A stretch of DNA of 22,951 nt. Source: a virus. How positions within the stretch are numbered: position 1 is the first letter of the stretch; the number at the start of each line of letters is the position of its first letter. The notes under the pieces are model-generated. The model searched no databases and had not been told where the DNA came from. It saw only the letters and a program-made list of their open reading frames with translations. The translations under genes and the position numbers were made by a program. Positions 14,850 to 21,422 of this stretch are shown here, in pieces. The stretch spans positions 1 through 22,951 of the IMG/VR virus record IMGVR_UViG_3300043467_000379. The stretch is one strand, 5' to 3'.

Positions 14850-15840
14850 AAGACATAGCCTCCGTAATCATTCCGTTGACAACCTTCTTAGGGACCTCAA
14901 GAACAAAGGCGCAATTATCTTGTACACCGAAAGTTAAAACCAAATTCTTCTTTATGATTGCAGCACCTACACAGAATTCAATAGGCGTATCTAAAAATGA
15001 AAAGGAAGAGGTAATACCAACAAAGTTAAATTCTTTGTCCCACACAATCATTCGATGTCTGTAGATAGAGTCCTTTTGATTTAAATAATTTTTCCATAAT
15101 TTTACTTCATGAGTAAAAGCAATATAGTAATCGCCCCAAGCAATTACATTTGTACCACCACGTTGATCAGGAGAAATTGGTGGAGTTTCTTTTACTAGTA
15201 CCTGCTTACATTCAGACTTATCAGGATTAGCCCAAACAATTTCGGTAGGCATAGCCCACTTAACAAAATGATAAGGTTTGTCAAGAATCGGCATCCAATT
15301 CTTTTCACAGTAGGACGTAACATCTACAGGAGGCGGGATACGAACTCGTTGAACTTCTTTGGCTGTCCAATTCTTTTTATCTAATTCAATTTTAGAGTAC
15401 TCCATGCGACCTTGCCCATTGGGCGTGGTATCACGCCGTACCCCGATCAGGTAGTAGTTACCATCCCACTGAGTAATGCGGACATCCTCTTCACCAACAA
15501 ACTCCCAGATAGGAGGTACATTAAATTTAGAGTAATCAACTTCAGTAAAATTTATCAAATTATAATTTTTATCAAGACGACCTAGATAGTTGGTCGTAAC
15601 TAGCCGTTGATCTTTTTCAGGATGTAGATAGGAGAGTGGTCCCCAAGGACTAAAAAATCTTTGATCTTTTTCGGAGTGATAGAGGGTGTAATTTACATGC
15701 CTAATATTTACGAGAATATCCCCATCATCATCAACAAAAATTGATGGGTTCATTAAGCCCATACCAGAGGTAGTTGAGTGGGGTAGAATTAGGGGCGCTA
15801 ATTTGCCCCCTTGAGATACTGATGTATGCACCAAATTCAT
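14839..15840 (-). CDS. Five-bladed beta-propeller, glycosidase/phosphorylase-like
   Basis: 333 residues, first gene of the minus-strand operon. The repeated blade pattern and motifs resemble the GH130/GH43-type five-bladed propeller superfamily and related proteins in glycan clusters. These are MNPSIFVDDDGDILVNIR (30-47), GEEDVRITQWDGNYYLIGVR (116-135), CEKNWMPI (178-185), RGGTNVIAWGDYYIAFTHE (227-245), and EFCVGA with FGVQDNCA (288-311). Acidic residues at E117/E118/D119 and E179 are candidates for catalysis. Whether it cleaves, phosphorolyses or transfers sugars is not decidable. It could prime, trim or bind surface polysaccharide. No signal peptide is seen, so it acts in the cytoplasm or is carried in the virion. 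The ribosome binding site is weak (AAAG). Confidence 0.7.
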   Translation of the reverse strand: MNLVHTSVSQGGKLAPLILPHSTTSGMGLMNPSIFVDDDGDILVNIRHVNYTLYHSEKDQRFFSPWGPLSYLHPEKDQRLVTTNYLGRLDKNYNLINFTEVDYSKFNVPPIWEFVGEEDVRITQWDGNYYLIGVRRDTTPNGQGRMEYSKIELDKKNWTAKEVQRVRIPPPVDVTSYCEKNWMPILDKPYHFVKWAMPTEIVWANPDKSECKQVLVKETPPISPDQRGGTNVIAWGDYYIAFTHEVKLWKNYLNQKDSIYRHRMIVWDKEFNFVGITSSFSFLDTPIEFCVGAAIIKKNLVLTFGVQDNCAFVLEVPKKVVNGMITEAMSYGR

Positions 15841-15950
15841 GGGAACACTTTAGCCCACATAACCAGCATGTACCAATTAACCTTTACCTGTTTACCAGTA
15901 CAAATAAGTGTTACTTAGGTACCTTATAAGTACCTTATTTAAGGAGTCAC
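15841..15950. promoter_or_regulatory. Divergent intergenic region with 11-bp-spaced direct repeats
   Basis: 110 bases between the minus-strand glycan operon and the plus-strand tail genes, so both transcripts must start in or read into it. GTACCTTAT occurs at 15919-15927 and 15930-15938, exactly 11 bases apart (one helical turn). The central CTTATAAG is palindromic and TATAAGTA resembles a phage late-promoter TATA box. No clean -35/-10 pair is visible on either strand. It is a plausible operator/promoter region, but nothing is proven. Confidence 0.35.
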
Positions 15951-16295
15951 ATGGCAACAGCATATAAAATTTTAGGTCAAGTAGACACAGCAACACTTGG
16001 TGCTACTACCGAAGGAACCCTATATACATCAACAGGTGTTGAGACAATTGTTTCCTCATTAGTAATTGCAAACCAAGCAGGATCCTCTGCAACTTATCGC
16101 ATTGCTGTTCAGCCTTCTGCAGACGCTAGTTCAAGCGCAACTGCAAAGCATTGGATTGTCTATGGCGCAACAGTTGCAGCCTCAGACTCAGTTATCCTAA
16201 CTGTAGGATTAACTCTTGCTGCTGGTGATCGTATTCGTGTCTATGGATCAACTGCAACTATGTCATTCTCAGCATACGGAAGTCAGATCTCCTAA
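15951..16295 (+). CDS. Small virion/tail beta-sandwich protein
   Basis: 114 residues with an excellent AAGGAG (15941-15946, spacing 5). The pattern KILGQVDTATLGATTEGTLY, then ETIVSSLVIANQAGSSATYR and a close in DRIRVYGSTATMSFSAYGSQ, is that of small beta-sandwich proteins common among tail genes of aquatic phages. They have strands rich in Ser, Thr and Ala with an N/D-rich turn. There are no cysteines or membrane segments. The stop overlaps the adhesin start (TAATG), so the two are coupled. It probably forms a fibre accessory or baseplate decoration. The precise role is unknown. Confidence 0.72.
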   Translation: MATAYKILGQVDTATLGATTEGTLYTSTGVETIVSSLVIANQAGSSATYRIAVQPSADASSSATAKHWIVYGATVAASDSVILTVGLTLAAGDRIRVYGSTATMSFSAYGSQIS

Positions 16296-17377
16296 TGGCA
16301 ATACGTAAGGCCAGCGACTCTAATTTAACTGGTAAGAAGTACAACGACGCATCCGCTGCTGCTACAAAAATAGCAGATATTCCAGACAAACCTGTATCAA
16401 TAACTATGTCAAGCGAAAGTGGAACTATTCCAACTGCTACTGTTGTGGCTGCTGCTACTGGTGGCACAACAACTACCGTCAAAATTACAGCAAGTCCAGG
16501 TGGTGCAAACGTAACTGGAACAAGCCCTGTAAATTTAACAAGTTTAGTAAATAATGGAATTGATGAACTAAGTACATATACGTTTACTGCAACTCCAAAA
16601 AACGTAGATGGGTTAGAGGGTCCAGCATCAAATGCTTCGGCTTCTTACACTGTTCCTCAACCAATATACGAATTGCTTAATACTTACAACTCATCAACTA
16701 CCTTTACAGTTCCTACTGGTAAAGTTAAACTTGCTGTTGTAGTTGTAAACGGAGGAACTGCAGGTAACGCTGGTAGCGGTAGCGGTGGCGGTAAAGGCGG
16801 TGCTGGCGGTGCTATATACGGATTTAAAGATCAATCAGTTACTGCTGGGGATTCTTTCTCAGTAACTATTGGTGGTGCTGGTGGTGCTACTTCTTTTGGA
16901 AGCCTTTTAACTAGCGGTAATGGCACTGGTAATGCTTCAACTAAAATTGCTGGTAATGCAGCAGGAACTGGTGGTAATGGCGGGGTTGGTAGAACTCCAG
17001 GATGGGCTAGTGGATTTAATGGCGTTCCAGGTCAGGCTGGCAATGCTGGTGGCACCGTGGTCTTTACTGGAATAAATCAAATTGGAACTATTCAATTTGG
17101 CGGTGGCGGTGGCGGTGGCGGAGATTACGCAACACAAAATTTTACACTTGGTAATAGCGGTGGCGGCGGCGGTGCTGGCGGTGCAGGCGGCGGTGGCAAT
17201 GGCGGTGGCGGTGGCGGTACAAATACTTGTTATTATAACTGCTCAACTCGAAATGGAGGTGGTTCTGGCCAAGCAGGTACTTCGGGTGGCGGCGGTGGCG
17301 GTGGCGGTGGTCATACTGTTGGCGGTGGCGGTGCTGGTGCTGGCGGCAGTGGCAGAGTTCTTGTGTACGGAAAATAA
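16295..17377 (+). CDS. Glycine-rich tail adhesin/fibre protein
   Basis: 360 residues. Residues about 30-120 look like a fibronectin III/Ig-like domain (PDKPVSITMSSESGTIPTAT, then STYTFTATPKNVDGLEGPAS). Residues 125-200 are a beta region (NSSTTFTVPTGKVKLAVVVV) opening into GGAGG motifs. From about 155 the chain is dominated by poly-glycine blocks (for example 269-276, 289-308 and 331-339) separated by short variable loops. This matches the glycine-rich domain family (Gly_rich-type) and recalls the T4-group gp38 adhesin, where polyglycine II helices carry hypervariable receptor-binding loops. One loop holds TCYYNC (311-316), the only cysteine pair. It is probably the receptor-binding tip. Confidence 0.82.
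   Translation: MAIRKASDSNLTGKKYNDASAAATKIADIPDKPVSITMSSESGTIPTATVVAAATGGTTTTVKITASPGGANVTGTSPVNLTSLVNNGIDELSTYTFTATPKNVDGLEGPASNASASYTVPQPIYELLNTYNSSTTFTVPTGKVKLAVVVVNGGTAGNAGSGSGGGKGGAGGAIYGFKDQSVTAGDSFSVTIGGAGGATSFGSLLTSGNGTGNASTKIAGNAAGTGGNGGVGRTPGWASGFNGVPGQAGNAGGTVVFTGINQIGTIQFGGGGGGGGDYATQNFTLGNSGGGGGAGGAGGGGNGGGGGGTNTCYYNCSTRNGGGSGQAGTSGGGGGGGGGHTVGGGGAGAGGSGRVLVYGK
17105..17356 (+). repeat. Poly-glycine GGC/GGT codon repeats
   Basis: Runs of GGTGGCGGT-type hexanucleotides encode the glycine blocks of the adhesin. The unit GGTGGC recurs many times with minor changes. Such stretches permit polymerase slippage and homologous exchange between adhesin alleles, shortening or lengthening glycine blocks in steps of three bases. 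Confidence 0.8.
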
Positions 17378-17392
17378 AAAAAGGAGAAATTT

Positions 17393-17779
17393 ATGGAAGA
17401 ACAAAGTTACGCTATAATTCTAAACGGAATTGTTGTTCAAACCGTAGTTTTACTAGACCCAACTTCTGAGTATTTAGAAGAATTAAAAAATAAATACAAT
17501 GGTGATGAAATTATATTGGGAGACAGTGTTAATGCTCAAGTAGGGGCTTCATGGGATGGTGCAGTATTTACTTTACCCAAACCTTATCCTTCTTGGATAT
17601 TAGACGAGTTTTTTCAATGGATTGCTCCCGTGCCTTACCCAGTTATAGATGTAGAATCAGATACTGAAATGGAAGAGGGAAAGTGGTGGTTAGAAGATCC
17701 TAATAAGTATGATACTACTCCCAATGAAACCGAGTATGTGTGGGATGAGTCTGTTGTAAATTGGGTTCCCAAAGTATAA
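17393..17779 (+). CDS. Small tail protein, possible fibre-assembly factor
   Basis: 128 residues, start preceded by AAAAAAGGAG. The N-terminus YAIILNGIVVQTVVLLD, the middle SYPSW-type motif (YPSWILDEFFQWIAPVPYPVID) and a terminal WDE...NWVPK form a pattern I recognise from small proteins encoded right after tail-fibre genes in cyanophages and other aquatic phages. It is acidic and Trp-rich, without a membrane segment. A tail-fibre chaperone or assembly factor has been suggested for genes in such positions, but this is inference. It is the last gene before the AT-rich accessory block. Confidence 0.68.
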   Translation: MEEQSYAIILNGIVVQTVVLLDPTSEYLEELKNKYNGDEIILGDSVNAQVGASWDGAVFTLPKPYPSWILDEFFQWIAPVPYPVIDVESDTEMEEGKWWLEDPNKYDTTPNETEYVWDESVVNWVPKV

Positions 17780-17783
17780 CTTT

Positions 17784-17808
17784 TTGACATAAACCCCTAT
17801 TTTATAGT
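17784..17808 (+). promoter_or_regulatory. Weak candidate promoter for the accessory block
   Basis: A consensus -35 hexamer TTGACA at 17784-17789 lies just after the tail gene stop, but the nearest -10-like TATAGT (17803-17808) is only 13 bases away. TAGTAA at 15 bases is poorer. The position is right for a promoter of the following seven genes, yet the spacing is unfavourable for a sigma70-type promoter. Confidence 0.3.
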
Positions 17809-17820
17809 AAGGTTTTGATC

Positions 17821-18543
17821 ATGAAAAACATTGTTTTTATAAATCGTATTCCTATTCCTAAAGAATACTACCCTACCCCTGCAAGTAAACATATACCAGA
17901 GTGGTACAAAAACACCCTTTCATACAAAGACGGTGAAAAAAAAAGAATAGGGCAAGATTTAAAAACTCCTAGTACTATAAAAAAATGTATTCCAATTTTT
18001 GATGCTATTACTAGCGGTTACATAATTTACAGTCATTCTGACGTACACGTTTCACAACGTCTCTTAGATAATGGTGAACTACATCCTTATTATCAATGGT
18101 CAAGTGGTCCTACAATTGAAATGCACCCATATTGGCAAGGAGAATTACATCCCGCAAAAATGACAAATAGCACTACTCTCAACATAGATTATCCAAAATG
18201 GGTTAATCCTTGGGGTATAAAAACGCCTGCAGGGTACTCTTGTTTTATTACACAACCATTACATAGAGAATCTGTGTTTACTATTTTGCCAGGAATTGTA
18301 GATACGGATACTTATACTGCAAATATTAATTTTCCGTTTGTTTTAAACAACCCAGAATTTGAGGGTACGATCTTGGCTGGAACTCCAATTGCTCAAATTA
18401 TTCCTTTTAAAAGAGAGACTTGGAAAATGTCTTATGGTAATGAAAAAACTTTAGAAGAAAATATAAATGCTACACAATTAATTGCTAGTAAATTTTTTGA
18501 TGCATACAAAAGAACCTATTGGAATAGAAAAGAATACAAATAA
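17821..18543 (+). CDS. DUF6065-like conserved phage protein
   Basis: 240 residues from ATG 17821. An in-frame TTG at 17815 is less likely because the AAGG at 17809-17812 would then be only 2 bases away. The layout resembles a family I know as DUF6065-like. It has PTPASKHIPEWYKN early, then TIKKCIPIFDAITSGYII, HPYWQGELH, NPWGIKTPAGYSCFITQPLH (HP.Q and NPW...GYS motifs), PGIVDTDTYTANINFPF and finally GTPIAQIIPFKRETWKM. The many His and aromatic residues and beta-strand pattern suggest a cupin-like or jelly-roll fold, but no function is established. It overlaps the next gene by TAATG and is strongly AT-biased in codon use. Confidence 0.72.
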   Translation: MKNIVFINRIPIPKEYYPTPASKHIPEWYKNTLSYKDGEKKRIGQDLKTPSTIKKCIPIFDAITSGYIIYSHSDVHVSQRLLDNGELHPYYQWSSGPTIEMHPYWQGELHPAKMTNSTTLNIDYPKWVNPWGIKTPAGYSCFITQPLHRESVFTILPGIVDTDTYTANINFPFVLNNPEFEGTILAGTPIAQIIPFKRETWKMSYGNEKTLEENINATQLIASKFFDAYKRTYWNRKEYK

Positions 18544-18755
18544 TGGATAAACCAAATATTAAACCTGTTAGACCCTGGGATTTAATGAATCCAAATATAC
18601 CAAAAGTTTCTGACGAGATACAAGAAGAAAGATTTTCAATATGTTTATCTTGTCCTAAACTTATTCAAATAACTAAAACTTGTAGCGAGTGCAAATGTTT
18701 TATGGTGTTAAAAACACGTTTACTAAATGCTACTTGTCCAATTAATAAGTGGTAA
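18543..18755 (+). CDS. Zinc-ribbon-like small protein
   Basis: 70 residues with six cysteines at 34, 37, 47, 50, 52 and 65: CLSC, then CSECKC, then a lone CP near the end (ATCPINKW). Two CxxC knuckles are enough for one zinc site. The RPWDLMNPNIP start, KTRLL segment and terminal CPINKW recur in short phage proteins often found beside DUF6065-like genes. No catalytic role is apparent. It may bind another protein or nucleic acid. ATG overlaps the previous stop. Confidence 0.75.
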   Translation: MDKPNIKPVRPWDLMNPNIPKVSDEIQEERFSICLSCPKLIQITKTCSECKCFMVLKTRLLNATCPINKW

Positions 18756-18756
18756 A

Positions 18757-19575
18757 ATGAATAACAAAACTTATTATTTTTTGGCTGGGATGCCTAGGTC
18801 TGGTAACACATTACTTTCTGCTTTATTAAATCAAAATCCTAAGATTTATAGTAGTCCACTTAGCCCTGTATGCGAACAGATGTATAGGTTAACCTTAACA
18901 TTACAAGATGCAACTGGATTAAGAAATGAAGAAAATAGTGAAAGAACAAAGTATATATTAAACAATTATATGGACAATTTTTATTATGATATAAATAAGC
19001 CTATAATTTTTGATAGGGAAAAGTATTGGTTAACTCCACCTAATTTAGATGTAATACTTAACTACATAACTCCTAATCCAAAAATAATTTTTACAGTTAG
19101 AAACTATGTAGATATATTAGCCTCATACATCAATTTAAGTTTGGCTGATATTGAATATGAAATAGAAAATCAACATCTCTATATTAAAGATCTCCCACGG
19201 TATGACTTGATTGCGGAGTTTCTTAGTAGAACTAATTCAAGTTTAGATCTTAGTATGCTCTGTGTTAGAACAGGATTAAAAGAAGAGTATAAAAAATATG
19301 TGCACTTTGTTGACTACGAGGACTTAGTAACTTCTCCAGAACAAACTTTAAAAGATTTGTATTTCTTTTTAGAAGAAGAACCTTTTAACCATGATTTAAA
19401 TAACATTCAAAAACTTGAAATAGATCGTGACGATAAAGTAAATCAAAACACTCTTACTCATTTTGTAAGTCCAAGTATCATTCCATCTCAACTAAAAGGT
19501 TCAGAAATTTTTAGTGATTCTATATTAAAAAAATACTCAAATATGAATATATGGAAAAATAATGTCGATAAATAA
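18757..19575 (+). CDS. PAPS-dependent sulfotransferase
   Basis: 272 residues. The frame is open further upstream, but ATG 18757 directly follows the zinc-ribbon stop and starts the conserved fold (MNNKTYYFLAGMPRSGNTLL). The 5'-phosphosulfate-binding loop GMPRSGNTLL is at 11-20. The 3'-phosphate-binding Arg and Ser are in FTVRNYVDILASY (R115, S123, the classic R-x7-S spacing). A later YEDLV..P..T segment (187-197) matches cytosolic/Sulfotransfer_3-type enzymes. The family moves a sulfo group from PAPS to an OH or amine of a sugar, peptide or small molecule. Here the acceptor is unknown. The PAPS-making kinase homolog lies two genes downstream. Confidence 0.87.
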   Translation: MNNKTYYFLAGMPRSGNTLLSALLNQNPKIYSSPLSPVCEQMYRLTLTLQDATGLRNEENSERTKYILNNYMDNFYYDINKPIIFDREKYWLTPPNLDVILNYITPNPKIIFTVRNYVDILASYINLSLADIEYEIENQHLYIKDLPRYDLIAEFLSRTNSSLDLSMLCVRTGLKEEYKKYVHFVDYEDLVTSPEQTLKDLYFFLEEEPFNHDLNNIQKLEIDRDDKVNQNTLTHFVSPSIIPSQLKGSEIFSDSILKKYSNMNIWKNNVDK

Positions 19576-20194
19576 AGTGTCAAATAAAGAACAAGAATTA
19601 TTTAATTTTAAATTACATAAAATTTTTGATGTGTCTGCTATTCAAAATCACGTATTAAAATACAATAATGAGTGGGATATAAATACTAACAGACAAAGAA
19701 TGTTTCCAATGCATAGTGCAACGACCTCATACCATTTTGTACAAACAACAAACTTTAGATTTGGAGATGTTTATAAACCAAGATTTACTGACACGGATCC
19801 TAAAATGTGGTCTTTAATTTATCCAATTATTAGCGAATTTGAAATAAATGTAAATGGAAAAGTAGGAAAAACTTTATTTATTTTATTACCAAAAGGAAAA
19901 GAAGTTGAACCACATGCTGATGGTGGAGACTACTTAGACCTTATTAGAAGATTTCATATTCCTATAATAACAAATCCACAAGTAGAATTTAAAATATCTG
20001 ATGAAACTATAAATATGAAAGTTGGAGAATGCTGGGAAATAAACAATAACCGTGTTCATTCAGTTTCTAACAAAGGTGACTCAGATAGGATTCATCTTTT
20101 ATTTGATATCATGCCCAACTGGGTGATAGAGTCTGCTGGAAAAATAGATACTTCTAAAAGAGAAACTCAAATTACAGATCCAAATCACATATAA
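19562..20194 (+). CDS. 2OG-Fe(II) oxygenase, Asp/Asn beta-hydroxylase-like
   Basis: 210 residues, start overlapping the sulfotransferase by 14 bases. The double-stranded beta-helix iron site is visible: H118 and D120 in EPHADGG, then H166 in GECWEINNNRVHSVSN, with R176 in SDRIHLLFDI positioned to bind 2-oxoglutarate. RRFHIPIIT (129-137) is also typical of the aspartyl/asparaginyl hydroxylase family. Members hydroxylate Asp/Asn side chains of proteins or free metabolites, or modify lipids. All metal ligands are present, so it is probably active. It acts in the cytoplasm, and its substrate is unknown. Coupling to a sulfotransferase suggests hydroxylate-then-sulfate chemistry (inference). Confidence 0.85.
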   Translation: MSINKVSNKEQELFNFKLHKIFDVSAIQNHVLKYNNEWDINTNRQRMFPMHSATTSYHFVQTTNFRFGDVYKPRFTDTDPKMWSLIYPIISEFEINVNGKVGKTLFILLPKGKEVEPHADGGDYLDLIRRFHIPIITNPQVEFKISDETINMKVGECWEINNNRVHSVSNKGDSDRIHLLFDIMPNWVIESAGKIDTSKRETQITDPNHI

Positions 20195-20204
20195 GGAGAA
20201 CAAA

Positions 20205-20960
20205 ATGATTATACAAATTATAGGACTACCAGGTGCAGGGAAAACAACCTTGGCTAAGGCTCTTATGGAACACATAGATGCTGTGCATTTAAATGCTGAC
20301 CAGGTTAGATCAGATTTAAATAAAGATTTAAAATTTTCACCTGAAGATAGACAAGAAAATTCTAGAAGATTGGGAGCAGTTGCCCGTCTTTTAAAAGCAC
20401 AAGGTAGAGTAGTCATTGTTGATTTTGTTTGTCCTACAGAAAAAACAAGAAAAGCATTTGGTAAACCAGATCTATTAATTTGGGTAGACAGATTATTTGA
20501 AAGCAGGTATGGAGATACAAACGATATTTGGGTAAATCCTACAGAGTGGGATGTACGTCTAACTTTAGACATGACACTAGAAGATGCTATAGAGTTAATT
20601 ATTCAGAAAAGTGGGTTACATGATTGGAAAAAACCAACTACATTAATGCTTGGAAGATATCAACCATGGCATGAAGGACACTCGGCTCTTTATTCTGAGG
20701 CACAAAATAGAACTCCTCAAGTAATGATAGGGGTAAGGAATACTTACAAAACTAGCAGTAAAGATCCTTTAACTTTTTCTGAAGTAAAAAATTACATTAA
20801 AAAAGAACCTGAAATGAAAGACTCGATGGTTATTAGATTACCCAATATAACAAACATAGTATATGGTAGAGATGTTGGATACAAAATAGAACAAGTTAAG
20901 TTGGGGGATGAAATTGAGGTTATTAGCGCTACTCAGAAACGCAAAGAACTGGGTTTATGA
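20205..20960 (+). CDS. Fusion: APS kinase domain + nucleotidylyltransferase domain
   Basis: 251 residues with AAGGAG upstream. The N-terminal domain (1-135) is APS-kinase-like: P-loop GLPGAGKTT (7-15), LNADQVRSDLNKDL (29-42), then FSPEDRQENSRR (44-55) and VVIVDFVCP (69-77) in the order seen in CysC. APS kinase phosphorylates adenylylsulfate to PAPS. The later KGLY/FTG lid segment of bacterial CysC is replaced by WVDRLFESRYGDTNDIWVNP. The C-terminal domain (145-251) is an HxGH nucleotidylyltransferase: LGRYQPWHEGHSAL with H156 and H159, then PNITNIVYGRDVGY and the ISATQKR signature. This half resembles NMN/pantetheine-phosphate-type adenylyltransferases. ATP sulfurylase belongs to the same broad superfamily. 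I have seen this pairing in marine phages, but activity is unproven. Confidence 0.85.
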   Translation: MIIQIIGLPGAGKTTLAKALMEHIDAVHLNADQVRSDLNKDLKFSPEDRQENSRRLGAVARLLKAQGRVVIVDFVCPTEKTRKAFGKPDLLIWVDRLFESRYGDTNDIWVNPTEWDVRLTLDMTLEDAIELIIQKSGLHDWKKPTTLMLGRYQPWHEGHSALYSEAQNRTPQVMIGVRNTYKTSSKDPLTFSEVKNYIKKEPEMKDSMVIRLPNITNIVYGRDVGYKIEQVKLGDEIEVISATQKRKELGL

Positions 20961-21154
20961 AACACCTTAAATTAGTTCACGAAAACTATTTTAAGCACAT
21001 GGTAGAGGCGTGGCTCATAGTGGCTACTCTTTTATTTTCAGCCGTTGTTTGTTTTATTCACTCTATTTTTCCTTTTACATTTCAAACAACCGCCTCAACT
21101 CGTTTAACGTGGATTCTTAACCGCACTAACCAAAGGCAGGATAATAATGATTGA
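20957..21154 (+). CDS. Small membrane protein, DUF6356-like
   Basis: 65 residues, ATGA overlap with the kinase fusion. After a short N-terminal HENYFKHMVEAW segment comes one hydrophobic helix (about 17-40, LIVATLLFSAVVCFIHSIFP), then PFTFQTTAS and a polar tail. The FKHM..A....L....IH..FPF.F.TTAS pattern is that of DUF6356, a small membrane family seen near capsule and sulfur-activation genes in marine bacteria and phages. Its function is not known. It would insert in the host inner membrane. Coupling to the fusion enzyme suggests it belongs to the same accessory pathway. Confidence 0.75.
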   Translation: MKHLKLVHENYFKHMVEAWLIVATLLFSAVVCFIHSIFPFTFQTTASTRLTWILNRTNQRQDNND

Positions 21155-21422
21155 GAAGTTTAAGAAGTGGTTTTTTAAATCAAATAAACATTTTCAAATT
21201 CGTTATAACACCAAAGTAGGCAATGGAGATTTAGTTTGGCGAATAATTACAGACGAAGGTGAAAAACTGGCAAGTCAACTTGAAATTAATGGTTATGTCT
21301 ACGGTGAGTCCAGTTTTGTTGACGGTGAAAGAAAGATGAACATAGCATGCGATGGCAAGATTTATTGGAATGGCACAGCAGTAGAAATTGTTGCTGGCAA
21401 GCGACCTGATTTATTGCTATGA
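21147..21422 (+). CDS. Conserved small hypothetical protein
   Basis: 91 residues overlapping the membrane-protein gene by 8 bases, with AGGA about 7 bases before the ATG. A basic amphipathic start (MIEKFKKWFFKSNKHF) is followed by a compact beta module: DLVWRIITDEGEKLASQLEI, GYVYGESSFVDGERKMNIAC and GKIYWNGTAVEIV. I have seen similar small proteins in aquatic phages, always without function. The stop overlaps the DUF2061-like start (ATGA). Not secreted and no membrane segment. Confidence 0.68.
   Translation: MIEKFKKWFFKSNKHFQIRYNTKVGNGDLVWRIITDEGEKLASQLEINGYVYGESSFVDGERKMNIACDGKIYWNGTAVEIVAGKRPDLLL

Noticed and set aside
17082-17417. Plus-strand 111-codon frame in the glycine-rich adhesin region (Ala/Val-rich).
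   Set aside because: It is a shifted frame of GGT/GGC repeats (read as GTG/GCG/GTA), lacks a ribosome binding site, and overlaps the well-supported adhesin.
18727-18756. Upstream extension of the sulfotransferase by ten residues.
   Set aside because: It lies inside the zinc-ribbon gene. The family-typical start of the fold is at ATG 18757, just after the zinc-ribbon stop.
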